From positions 66,470,221 through 66,534,220 of the forward strand of contig NC_134353.1 in the NCBI RefSeq assembly GCF_048569485.1: 64,000 bases of DNA, in the 5' to 3' direction. The notes under the pieces are model-generated. The model saw only the letters and a list, made by a program, of their open reading frames with translations, was not told the origin of the DNA and ran no database searches. This DNA is from Anomaloglossus baeobatrachus. Lineage: Eukaryota; Chordata; Amphibia; Anura; Aromobatidae. The position numbers were made by a program, and so were the translations under genes. This document shows, piece by piece, positions 25,501 to 37,500 of this stretch (within the stretch, counting starts at the first letter, position 1; the number at the start of each line of letters is the position of its first letter).

Positions 25501-28500
25501 CATCCGCTTAAAAGCGGTTGTGAGGCCACCGAAGTCCCTGCCTGGGTCCCTCAGACTTTGTCCCCGTCTGCTGCGTCCAAGGAGCCGACAGGAATGGCTG
25601 CCGGCGTCCTGAGGAGAGAGGGGAGTCGTGGGCGTGGCCTAGAAAGTGCGGGAACTGGTGCCTGCCCTGTGCACAGTGAGAGGGGTGGAGTATGCAAAGC
25701 ATGCTCCAGCCCTCCGTGCTGCTCGTTCTGTGCAGCGTCCCGCCTTTCCCCTGCCTGTCAGGGGTGAGGGCGGGAGGAAAAGGAGACCAGGCCGCAAGTC
25801 AAGCCGGGGACTGTAGTAATAAGCGCTGCCGCCGTATAAGCGCGGCCAGCGCGGAAGTCCCCGGCGCACTACAAGTCGCAGCCGCGCTACAGTGTTCTGT
25901 GGCAGCGGCGGATAGCGCGGCGGTCCCTATACATAAACACACTCAGCAACGCTGAGTGTGTAATGGCACATTAAACCCTGTCAGCGCCGCGGTCCCCGGC
26001 GTACTAGCACACCCAGCAAAGCTGCAGTGTTGCTGTGCGCGGACCCTACAGGGATACAGAGTACCTTACAGTAGCAGGGCCATGTCCCTGAACGGTACCC
26101 GGCTCCTATCCAGCAGGCTCCACAGGAGATGTGGATGAAGCACGGTCTCCTGTGCCTGGAGACCGATAGGATCCCACTTCACCCAGAGCCCTGAGGGGGA
26201 TGGGGAAGGAAAAAAGCATGTGGGCTCCAGCCTCCGTACCCGCAATGGATACCTCAACCTTAACAACACCGCCGACAAAAGTGGGGTGAGAAGGGAGCAT
26301 GCTGGGGGCTCTATATGAGCCCACTTTTCTTCCATCCGACATAGTCAGCAGCTGCTGCTGACTAATCTGTGGAGCTGTGCGTGCGTGTCTGACCTCCTTC
26401 GCACAAAGCAAAAAACTGAGCAGCCCGTGTGACCACGGGGGGTGTATAGGCAGAAGGGGAGGAGCTTTACACTTTTAGTGTAATACTTTGTGCGGCCTCC
26501 GGAGGCATAGCCTATACACCCAATTGTCTGGGTCTCCCAATGGAGCGACAAAGAAATAAATGTCTCAGATACTTAGCTTGTGAGACGCAGGGCCATGTCC
26601 CTGGGGATGAGTGCTCCGTCCAGCAGGATCCTGAAGGGCTGCGGATGGAGACCGGCCTCCTGCAAAGCAGGGAGAACCGTGCTGGCTCCCACTTCAAGCC
26701 AGAGCCCGAGGGATGGTGAAGGAGTGCGGCATGTAAGGCTCCAGCCTTGTAAATCAACCTTAACAACACCGCCGACACAGTGGGGTGAGAAGGGACATGC
26801 CGGGAGTCCAGGCTTGGACTCGCTTTTCTTCAAAAACTTTCCAAAATGAAAAATCAGATGAGAATGCATGTGTGGATGTATGTCCTCCTGAACACAAATC
26901 AATGAACTGGCTGGATCTGGTTAGCCAGGGGGTGTATATGCTCAGAGGGAGGAGCTACACTTTTGAGTGTAGTACTTTGTGTGTCCTCCGGAGGCAGAAG
27001 CTATACACCCAATGTCTGGGTCTCCCATAGGAACGATAAAGAAAATCATATGAGAACGCATGTGTGGATGTATGCCTCCTGAACACAAAGCGAAAAACTG
27101 GTTGTGACTGGTTCACCAGGGGGTGAATAGGCTCAGAGGGAGGAGCTACACCTTTTAGTGTAGTACTTTGTGTGTCCTCCGGAGGCAGAAGCTATACACC
27201 CAAGGTCTGGGTCTCCCAAAGGAACGTTAAAGAAAAAAGTGAAGTTGTAGGGCATCATCAATTCAATACGAATCGACATCTTGCATACAGAAGTGCTATG
27301 ATATGAAACCCATGACCCCCCCCCCCCCAAACATTGAATGCTGGTCACGCATATGTCGCTCAAAGTGGCCACCGTAAGCTGCAATGCACATCTGGACTCC
27401 GGACAGCATACTGTATCTTGCTGCATGTTGTGCAATATGGTAGGTGACACGTTGGCACAAGCCTCTGTGATACGTCGTGGTAGGTCCTGCAATATTGGTG
27501 GAGGGGTCGCATACACCTGCTGTTTGATGTGACCTCACAGAAAGAAGTCCAGTGGGGTCAGGTCAGGTGAGCGGAGGCCACTCCACACAGCCACCATACC
27601 CAATGACTTGTAGGAAGGTCTCCATGAGGTATCGCTTCACATCCGCAGCCTTGTGAGTTTTACACGTTCTAATCATAGCATTTCTGTATACAAGGTGTCG
27701 ATTTGTATTGAATTGATGATGCCCGACAACTTTGTAATTCACTTTTTTTCTCTATCTCGTTCTGTTTGAGATAAAAATGCTAACTCCGTTGTTTTCCACC
27801 AGGTGGCGCTATAGGGGATTTCATTGCGTAGCGCATGGCTACTTTACTATACCTAGACACCACTTGCATACAGAAATGCTATTCTGCTTTCATCAGGCAA
27901 AGTTGGCTCTTCCATAAGTAGCTATCATTTAGCACAACTAATGGTAGAAATTACCAGGCAAGGCCTGAGCAAACAGGTGACAACAGGAGATTTCAGGTCT
28001 GAAGAGATTTATTCATGTCGCTTATGATTATGTGGGTATACCGCTAGTCAACTTTTGCTTCCCTGTTGTTCAGTCTGCTGACCAAAAAGGCCTATGATTG
28101 GCTGCAGGGGGTCAGGTGTCTGGAATGGCATGTCATGGGAGAGCAGCAATGATTGGCTGCAGCGGTTCTGTGAGCAGAGAGCATGTGATCACTTCTGCAA
28201 AGTCAACCCAAAAAAGTGGTGTTCTAACGAATGATAGGGTATTTAATCTGTTTAAGTAAATTACAAAAGAAGGGAATTTTGTTTACTTACCGTAAATTCC
28301 TTTTCTTCTAGCTCCAATATAATGTAAATATAGATCTCAATCAGCTTAAAATTGTACACCAAAGCCAGGACAGAATAAAGACTTACCTGGATGTTCTCGG
28401 GGTAGGTGCTTTGGGGCAGATGTTTGCGGAGAACCTTCTCTATTGGACTGAAAATCTCTTGAAACGCAGGTAAAGTGCCATAGTTGTCCACACATCTTTT

Positions 28501-31500
28501 TACCAGATCCAAACACACAGCTATACAGGTCAGCCTACACGGGAGCAAGGCATAAAGTGTTAGCAAAGTACAGTGGAGACCCCCGAGAGTTGCAGCACAT
28601 CTATGAAAGTGTACACGGTGTGGGAAAAAAAAGCCACCGACTGGCTACAGTGGAGCTGTGCAGTGCCGAAGTGATGGCAGCGATGCAGCCCTCACCCCCC
28701 AAAACGATAAGACCCGAGCAGTGGCGGAACGTGCACGTTTCTGCTCAATTATTTTTGGTAAATAAAGAGCATTTAGTGTCCCCTTTCCTTAAAGACAACG
28801 TATTGCCCTGATTGCAATCCCTGTTTGACTATGTGGGCAAGAGAGGCCAGCCCCCCCCGTGCAAGAGAGCCCAGCCCCCCCCGTGCAAGAGAGCCCAGCC
28901 CCCCCCGTGCAAGAGAGCCCAGCCCCCCCCGTGCAAGAGAGCCCAGCCCCCCCCGTGCAAGAGAGCCCAGCCCCCCCCGTGCAAGAGAGCCCAGCCCCCC
29001 CGTGCAAGAGAGACCAGCCCCCCCCGTGCAAGAGAGCCCAGCCCCCCCCGTGCAAGAGAGCCCAGCCCCCCCCGTGCAAGAGAGCCCAGCCCCCCCCCGT
29101 GCAAGAGAGCCCAGCCCCCCCCCGTGCAAGAGAGCCCAGCCCCCCCCGTGCAAGAGAGCCCAGCCCCCCCCCGTGCAAGAGAGCCCAGCCCCCCCCGTGC
29201 AAGAGAGCCCAGCCCCCCCCCGTGCAAGAGAGCCCAGCACCCCCCCGTGCAAGAGAGCCCAGCCCCCCCGTGCAAGAGAGCCCAGCCCCCCCCGTGCAAG
29301 AGAGCCCAGCCCCCCCCGTGCAAGAGAGCCCAGCCCCCCCCGTGCAAGAGAGCCCAGCCCCCCCCCGTGCAAGAGAGCCCAGCCCCCCCCGTGCAAGAGA
29401 GCCCAGCCCCCCCCGTGCAAGAGAGCCCAGCCCCCCCCGTGCAAGAGAGCCCAGCCCCCCCGTGCAAGAGAGCCCAGCCCCCCCCGTGCAAGAGAGCCCA
29501 GCCCCCCCCGTGCAAGAGAGCCCAGCCCCCCCCCCGTGCAAGAGAGCCCAGCCCCCCCCCCGTGCAAGAGAGCCCAGCCCCCCCCCCCGTGCAAGAGAGC
29601 CCAGCCCCCCCCCCGTGCAAGAGAGCCCAGCCCCCCCCGTGCAAGAGAGCCCAGCCCCCCCCGTGCAAGAGAGCCCAGCCCCCCCCGTGCAAGAGAGCCC
29701 AGCCCCCCCCGTGCAAGAGAGCCCAGCCCCCCCCGTGCAAGAGAGCCCAGCCCCCCCCGTGCAAGAGAGCCCAGCCCCCCCCGTGCAAGAGAGCCCAGCC
29801 CCCCCCGTGCAAGAGAGCCCAGCCCCCCCCGTGCAAGAGAGCCCAGCCCCCCCCGTGCAAGAGAGCCCAGCCCCCCCCGTGCAAGAGAGCCCAGCCCCCC
29901 CCGTGCAAGAGAGCCCAGCCCCCCCCGTGCAAGAGAGCCCAGCCCCCCCCGTGCAAGAGAGCCCAGCCCCCGTGCAAGAGAGCCCAGCCCCCGTGCAAGA
30001 GAGCCCAGCCCCCGTGCAAGAGAGCCCAGCCCCCGTGCAAGAGAGCCCAGCCCCCGTGCAAGAGAGCCCAGCCCCGTAAGCTTGCAGCGTTGGGGATCTG
30101 GGATCAAATCCCACCAAGGACAACATCTGCAATGACTCTGCATGTTTCCCCGGTGTTTGAGTGGGTTTCCTACAGGTTCTATGGTTTCCTCCCATATGAT
30201 TAGGGAATGTAGATTGTGAGCCCCAATAAGGCAAGTGATGATGATGATGATTATGTCTGTAAAAGCGCTGTGGAATTAATGGCGCCACACGAGTAAAATA
30301 AATATAGGGGGCAAAAAAAAAAAACAGAAATGGGCAACGTTACCACTTTGCTGAAGTTATACTGGGACATCAGAGAGCGGGGGTCTTTCGTTAATACTCA
30401 CTTAAAATGATTGATCTCAGTTTCGGTCTGTGCGTTCAGGCTATTGATTGCCTTCAGGGGCAGATTTGTCTTCACCCATGACGCAGCGTCCTCTGCGCTA
30501 TCAATCACTAGAAGCTCCGAGAACTTCCCGTGGAGTTTAAATGGAGGAACCACAACATAATCTGTAGAGATAAAACGCATTGTGAGACTGTACACAAAAC
30601 AAAACGCCCATCTAGACCCCCACAGGGGGAAGGGGAGGCCATGAGGCAGCGTGCCATCTAGTCACAGAAGCGTGCAACCTTCAGCTGCTGAAGCTACATG
30701 TTAGTGCCGGGTGGAGGAAAGGTTCAGGTCCTTGTGATCCAAAACATGGAGATAACTAAGGAGGCCCCCAGATAATTCCACAATGCACCCAGTCTGAGTG
30801 CAGGGGCGACTTATATATACCCAAACGTATAGTTAGCAAATAATCTATAATCTGTGCAGTAGTCTCAACGCTTGTAAGCCCAGTGCCCAATAAAAGCAAG
30901 CGGCAATGTGAGTCATTACTCTAATGAATGGCATCTACATGGGATGCTCACGTTAGTTCCTCCTTGCAGGCACCAATTCTGCTTGTACAGACCCAGCAAA
31001 GATAAAGTCTTAAAGGGAACCTGACACCAGATTTGGTGACTATAAGCTGTGGCCACCACCAGTATTCGCTTATATACATCATTCTAGAATACAGTGGAAC
31101 CTTGGTTAAGGCCTAAGCCACACGGCGAGAAAAACAGTGCGAGTGGAGTGCGATAAAACATCGCATTCCCCTCGGACCAATTCTAGCCTGTGTGTCAGCG
31201 CACATGAGCGATTATTTTCTCAGCCCTAATCGCGCCGAGAAAACAATCGCAGCATTCTGCGATTGTAATGCGAGACTCTTTCTCTCGCACCCATTCAAGT
31301 GAATGGGGCGAGAGAAAAGTAGGATTTTTGTGTACTCACCGTAAAATCTCTTTCTCTGAGTCTTCATTGGGGGACACAGGACCATGGGTTATGCTGCTGT
31401 CACTAGGAGGCTGACACTAAGTAAACATAAAAAAGTTAGCTCCTCCCTAGCAGCATACACCCCGAGCCGGAGGCGGGCTCAGATCAGTTGGTGCACAAGC

Positions 31501-34500
31501 AGTAGGAGGAGTACCAGAATCACCATACATAAACACAAGTTGTAACTAAAACAATGCAGCCGTGCAAACAAGAGGTCTATGAACATAAGACCACTGAAAA
31601 AATAGCAGGCAAATGCAATTGAATCAACCAAAAAACCAAGCAGGGTGGGTGCTGTGTCCCCCAATGAAGACTCAGAGAAAGAGATTTTACGGTGAGTACA
31701 CAAAAATCCTACTTTCTCTATCGTTTCATTGGGGGACACAGGACCATGGGACGTCCAAAAGCAGTCCCTGGGTGGGAATACCGAAAAACCCGCAGAGGCA
31801 GACAACAACAACCTCCCTCGGCGGGCTTGCACTATAATTGAATGCTGCCACCCTATTACAGGTGCGCAACTGCTGCCTGCAAGACCTTTCTCCCAAAAAT
31901 AGCATCTGCCGATGCTTGGGTGTGAACGTGGTAGAACCTAGTAAAGGTGTGCAGGTTAGACCAGGTGGCGGCCTTGCAGACCTGGTCGGCCGACGCCTGA
32001 TGCCTAATCGCCCAAGAGGCGCCCACTGCGCGGGTAGAGTGCGCCTTTACCCCCCGCGGCGGAGACTTGTCCCGAATCCGGTAGGCCTCTGATATGGCGG
32101 AACGGATCCATCTGGCAATTGTGGCCTTGGATGCCGATTCACCCTTCTTGGGACCAGAAGGGAGAACAAACAGACCATCTGACTTACGGAACGGCGCGGT
32201 CCTGGAGACATAAATTCTAAGTGCACGCACTAGGTCCAGGGTGTGCAAGGACCTCTCCAAGCTGTGAGAGGGGCCAGGACAGAAGGATGGAAGGATGATT
32301 TCCTCGTTAAGATGGAACGGGGAGACCACCTTTGGGAGAAAAGCGGGATCTGGACGGAGAACCGCTTTGTCCTGGTGAAAAATCAAAAGAAGGGAATTTT
32401 GTTACTTACCGTAAATTCCTTTTCTTCTAGCTCTTATTGGGAGACCCAGACGATTGGGGTATAGCTACTGCCCTCTGGAGGCCACACAAAGCACTACATT
32501 AAAAGTGCAAGGCCCCTCCCCCTCTGGCTATACCCCCCCCGTGGTATCACGGGTTCTCCAGTTTTAGTGCCAAAGCAAGAAGGAGGAAGCCAATAACTGG
32601 TTTAAACAAATTAACTCCGAATAACATCGGAGAACTGAAAAACCGTTCAACATGAACAACATGTGTACCCGCAAACAACAAAAAAACATCCCGAAGGACA
32701 ACAGGGCGGGTGCTGGGTCTCCCAATAAGAGCTAGAAGAAAAGGAATTTACGGTAAGTAACAAAATTCCCTTCTTCTTCAGCGCTCTATTGGGAGACCCA
32801 GACGATTGGGACGTCCAAAAGCTGTCCCTGGGTGGGTAAAGAAATACCTCATGTTAGAGCTGCAAAACAGCCCTCCCCTACGGGGGTGTCACTGCCGCCT
32901 GCAGGACTCTTCTACCTAAGCTGGCATCCGCCGAAGCATAGGTATGCACCTGATAATGCTTGGTGAAAGTGTGCAGACTGGACCAGGTAGCTGCCTGGCA
33001 CACCTGTTGAGCCGAAGCCTGGTGACGTAATGCCCAGGACGCACCCACGGCTCTGGTTGAGTGGGCTTTTAGCCCTGAAGGAACCGGAAGCCCCGCAGAA
33101 CGGTAGGCCTCTAGAATTGGTTCTTTGATCCATCGAGCCAGGGTGGCTTTAGAAGCCTGCAACCCCTTGCGCGGACCAGCGACAAGGACAAAAAGTGCAT
33201 CGGCACGGCGCATGGGCGCCGTGCGGGAAATGTAGATTCTGAGCGCTCTCACCAGATCTAGCAAACGTAAGTCCTTTTCATACCGGTGAACCGGATGAGG
33301 ACAAAAAGAAGGCAAGGATATATCCTGATTAAGATGAAAAGAGGATACGACCTTAGGGAGAAACTCCGGAATAGGGCGCAGCACTACCTTGTCCTGGTGG
33401 AACACCAGGAAGGGAGCCTTGGATGACAGAGCTGCCAGCTCAGACACTCGCCGAAGCGATGTGATCGCAACAAGAAAAGCCACTTTCTGTGACAGCCGAG
33501 AAAAGGAAACTTCCTTCAGAGGCTCGAAGGGCGGCTTCTGGAGAGCAACTAGTACCCTGTTCAGATCCCATGGATCTAACGGCCGCTTGTACGGGGGCAC
33601 AATATGACAGACCCCCTGCAGGAACGTGCGCACCTTAGAAAGACGTGCTAGACGCTTCTGAAAAAACACGGATAGTGCCGAAACTTGCCCTTTAAGGGAG
33701 CTGAGCGACAAGCCCTTTTCTAACCCCGATTGCAGGAAGGAAAGAAACTTGGGCAATGCAAATGGCCAGGGAGACACTCCCTGAGCAGAGCACCAGGATA
33801 AGAAAATCTTCCACGTTCTGTGGTAGATCTTAGCCGAATTCGACTTTCTAGCTTGTCTCATTGTGGCAACGACTCCTTGAGATAATCCTGCAGATGCTAG
33901 GATCCAGGACTCAATGGCCACACAGTCAGGTTCAGGGCCGCAGAATTCTGATGGAAAAACGGCCCTTGGGACAGTAAGTCTGGTCGGTCTGGCAGTGACC
34001 ACGGTCGACCGATCGTGAGATGCCACAGATCCGGATACCACGACCTCCTCGGCCAGTCTGGAGCGACGAGTATGATGCGGCTGCACTCGGATCTGATCTT
34101 GCGTAGCACTCTGGGCAAGAGCGCCAGAGGCGGAAACACGTATGGGAGCTGAAACTGCGACCAATCTTGAACCAAGGCGTCTGCCGCCAGAGCTCTTTGA
34201 TCGCGCGACCTCGCCATGAATGCCGGGACCTTGTTGTTGTGCCGGGATGCCATTAGGTCGACGTCCGGCACTCCCCAGCGGCGACAGATTTCCTGAAACA
34301 CGTCCGGGTGAAGGGACCATTCCCCTGCGTCCATGCCCTGGCGACTGAGGAAGTCTGCTTCCCAGTTTTCTACGCCTGGGATGTGAACCGCGGATATGGT
34401 GGATGCTCTGTCCTCCACCCACATTAGAATGCGCCGGACTTCTTGGAAGGCTTGCCGACTGCGCGTCCCTCCTTGGTGGTTGATGTATGCCACCGCTGTG

Positions 34501-37500
34501 GAGTTGTCCGATTGGATTCGGATCTGCTTTCCTTCCAGCCACTGTTGGAAGGCCAGTAGAGCAAGATACGCTGCTCTGATCTCCAGAACATTGATCTGAA
34601 GGGTGGACTCCTGCGGAGTCCACGTCCCCTGAGCCCTGTGGTGGAGAAATACTGCTCCCCACCCTGACAGACTCGCATCTGTCGTGACTACTGCCCAGGA
34701 TGGGGGCAGGAAGGATCTTCCCTGAGACAATGAGGTGGGAAGGAGCCACCATTGTAGGGAGTCCTTGGCCGTCTGGGAAAGCGAGACTTTCCTGTCCAGG
34801 GACGTTGACTTCCCGTCCCATTGGCGGAGAATGTCCCATTGAAGTGGGCGCAGATGAAACTGCGCAAAGGGAACTGCTTCCATGGCTGCCACCATCTTCC
34901 CTAGGAAATGCATGAGGCGCCGCAAGGGATGCAACTGGCCCTGCAGAAGAGATTGCACCCCTGTCTGTAGTGACCGCTGCTTGTTCAGCGGAAGCTTCAC
35001 TATCGCTGCTAGAGTATGAAACTCCATGCCAAGATACGTTAGTGATTGAGTCGGTGATAGGATCGACTTTGGAAAGTTGATGATCCATCCGAAAGACTGT
35101 AGGGTCTCCAGCGTAGCATTCAGGCTGCGCTGACATGCCTCTTGAGAGGGAGCTTTGACCAATAAATCGTCTAGGTAAGGGATCACCGAGTGTCCCTGAG
35201 AGTGCAAGACTGCTACCACCGCCGCCATGACCTTGGTGAAGACCCGTGGGGCTGTCGCCAGACCAAATGGCAGAGCTACGAACTGAAAATGGTCGTCTCC
35301 TATCACAAAACGTAGAAAACGTTGATGTTCTGTAGCAATTGGCACGTGGAGATAAGCATCTTTGATGTCTATTGAGGCAAGGAAGTCTCCTCTGGACATT
35401 GAGGCAATGACAGAACGCAGGGTTTCCATCCGGAACTTCCTGGCGTGCACATGTTTGTTGAGCCGTTTTAGGTCCAGAACAGGACGGAACGAGCCGTCCT
35501 TTTTTGGAACCACAAAGAGATTGGAGTAAAACCCTTGCCCTTGTTCCTGAGGAGGGACTGGGATCACCACTCCTTCCGCTCTTAGGGAGTCCACCGCCTG
35601 CAGCAGAGCATCTGCTCGGTCTGGATGTGGGGAGGTTCTGAAGAACCGAGCTGGAGGACGAGAATTGAACTCGATTCTGTACCCGCGAGACAAAATGTCC
35701 GTCACCCACCGGTCTTTGACCTGTGACATCCAAATGCCGGAAAAGCGGGAGAGCCTGCCCCCGACCGGCGATGCGGAGGGAGGGGGCTGGAAGTCATGAG
35801 GTAGCCGCTTTGGAAGTGGTACCTCCATTTGCTTTCTTGGGGCGCGTGTGAGCCCGCCACGAATCTGAGTTTCTTTGCATCCTCTGAGTCCCTTTGGACG
35901 AGGTAAACGGTGTCTTGCCCGAACCTCGAAAGGACTGAAACCTCTGCTGCCACTTTTTCTGCTGAGGTTTGGTTGTTCTGGGTTGTGGTAAAGAGGAGTC
36001 TTTACCCTTAGACTGCTTAATGATATCAGCCAATGGCTCGCCAAACAGTCTATCTCTAGATAAAGGCAAACTGGTTAAACATTTTTTGGAACCAGCATCT
36101 GCTTTCCAGTCCTTTAACCACAAGGCTCTGCGCAAAACTACCGAATTGGCGGACGCCATTGAGGTGCGACTGGTAGATTCTAGGACCGCATTGATAGCGT
36201 AAGACGCAAACGCCGACATCTGCGTGGTAAGGTGCGCCACTTGCGGCACTGCTGGATGTATGATAGCATCCACTTTTGCTAAGCCAGCTGAAATAGCCTG
36301 GAGTGCCCATACGGCTGCGAATGCCGGAGCAAACGACGCGCCGATAGCTTCATAGACAGATTTTAACCAAAGGTCCATCTGTCTGTCATTGGCATCTTTA
36401 AGTGAAGCGCCATCCTCCACTGCAACTATGGACCTAGCTGCGAGTTTGGAAATCGGGGGGTCTACCTTTGGACACTGGGTCCAGCGCTTGACCACATCAG
36501 GGGGGAAAGGATAACGTGTATCCTTAGAACGTTTAGAGAAACGTCTTTCTGGGTGAGCGTCGTGCTTCTGGATTGATTCTCTGAAGTCAGCGTGATCCAA
36601 CAAAGCACTCAATTTACGCTTGGGATAAAGGAAACGAAACTTCTCCTGCTCCGCAGCCGCCTCTTCTGCTGAAGGGGCTGGGGGAGAAATATCCAACAGC
36701 CTATTGATGGCTGAGATAAGGTCGTTTACCATGGCATCCCCATCAGGGGTATCCAGGTTGAGAGGGGTTCCAGGAATGGATTCCTGATCACTCTCATCAG
36801 ACACATCACAGGGAGACTGATTGCGCTGAGACCCTGAGCAGTGTGATGACGTCGAGGGTCTTTCCCAGCGAGCTCGCTTAGGGTGGCTGGGGCTATCATC
36901 TGAGTCATAATCCTCGGCCTGTGAAGCCGGGGACCCCCCTGTGGGCTGGATTAATTCCAAGTGAGGGGGACCTGAGGACAGAGGCCTCGCCGTGCCCAAA
37001 GACTGAGCCCCATGCATAGATTGCAAGGTTTCAAGGATTTTTGCCATAGACACAGACATATTATCCGCAAAAACTGCAAAGTCTGTCCCTGTCACCGGGG
37101 CAGAACTTACAAGCGTCTCAGCCTGGGTCACTACCTCTCCTGACTCCGGCTGGCGAAGCAGCACCGGGTCGGAGCATTGCACACAATGGGGGTCATCGGA
37201 GCCTGCTGGTAGATTAGCCCCACATGCAGCACACGCAGTATACACAGCCCTAGCCTTGGCAGCCTTGCGTTTTGAGGATGGCATGTTGTTGCTTCCACAG
37301 AGGGATCTGGGAGATGCAGCCAGAAGCGACCTCACAGTGCAAGAAATACAATATCTCTATATCCTACACAGTACACCGATACACCGTGAGGCACTAGAGG
37401 GACCAGCACAGAAAAATCGCTTACCGCCCGCTTAAAAAGCGGGTGTGTGGTCGCCAGATAGCCCCTAGTCCAGGTCTCCCAGAGCCTTGCGTCCTTCCTC

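Larger units (their letters stand above)
15247..27234 (-). mobile_element. DIRS-like YR retroelement, copy 2 (subfamily A), host of copy 3
   Basis: A fossil DIRS element split by copy 3 at 20592-26554. Parts, reading leftward: right terminal region 26555-27234, gag about 20060-18634, RT-RNase H-methyltransferase about 18640-16739, recombinase about 16790-15723, ICR 15560-15655, left ITR 15247-15420. The right region carries two ITR-like blocks (about 26930-27033 and 27100-27234). Only the outer one matches this element's left ITR and ICR; the inner one resembles copy 1. Broken, about four breaks by eye besides the insertion. It sits inside the terminal repeat of an IS630-like transposon. Confidence 0.9.

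Noticed and set aside
27133-27516. A 127-codon frame as a host gene
   Set aside because: Its readable part resembles the end of a DD-E transposase and lies between the inverted ends of an IS630-like element; the rest reads into DIRS ITR sequence.
28846-30075. CRISPR-like array
   Set aside because: There are no unique spacers; units are contiguous and differ only in C-run length. The context is a vertebrate intron.
28773-30288. Five long overlapping reading frames of 406-499 codons with Pro/Cys/Lys/Arg or Gly/Leu repeats
   Set aside because: They are products of the 24-bp minisatellite, whose unit is usually a multiple of three and has no stops in most frames. All strands and frames are open, and none has a unique start region or domain.
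30076-30308. A functional tRNA gene near GGGATCAAATCCC
   Set aside because: Only a B-box-like element is present. The surrounding sequence is V-SINE and no cloverleaf can be drawn.
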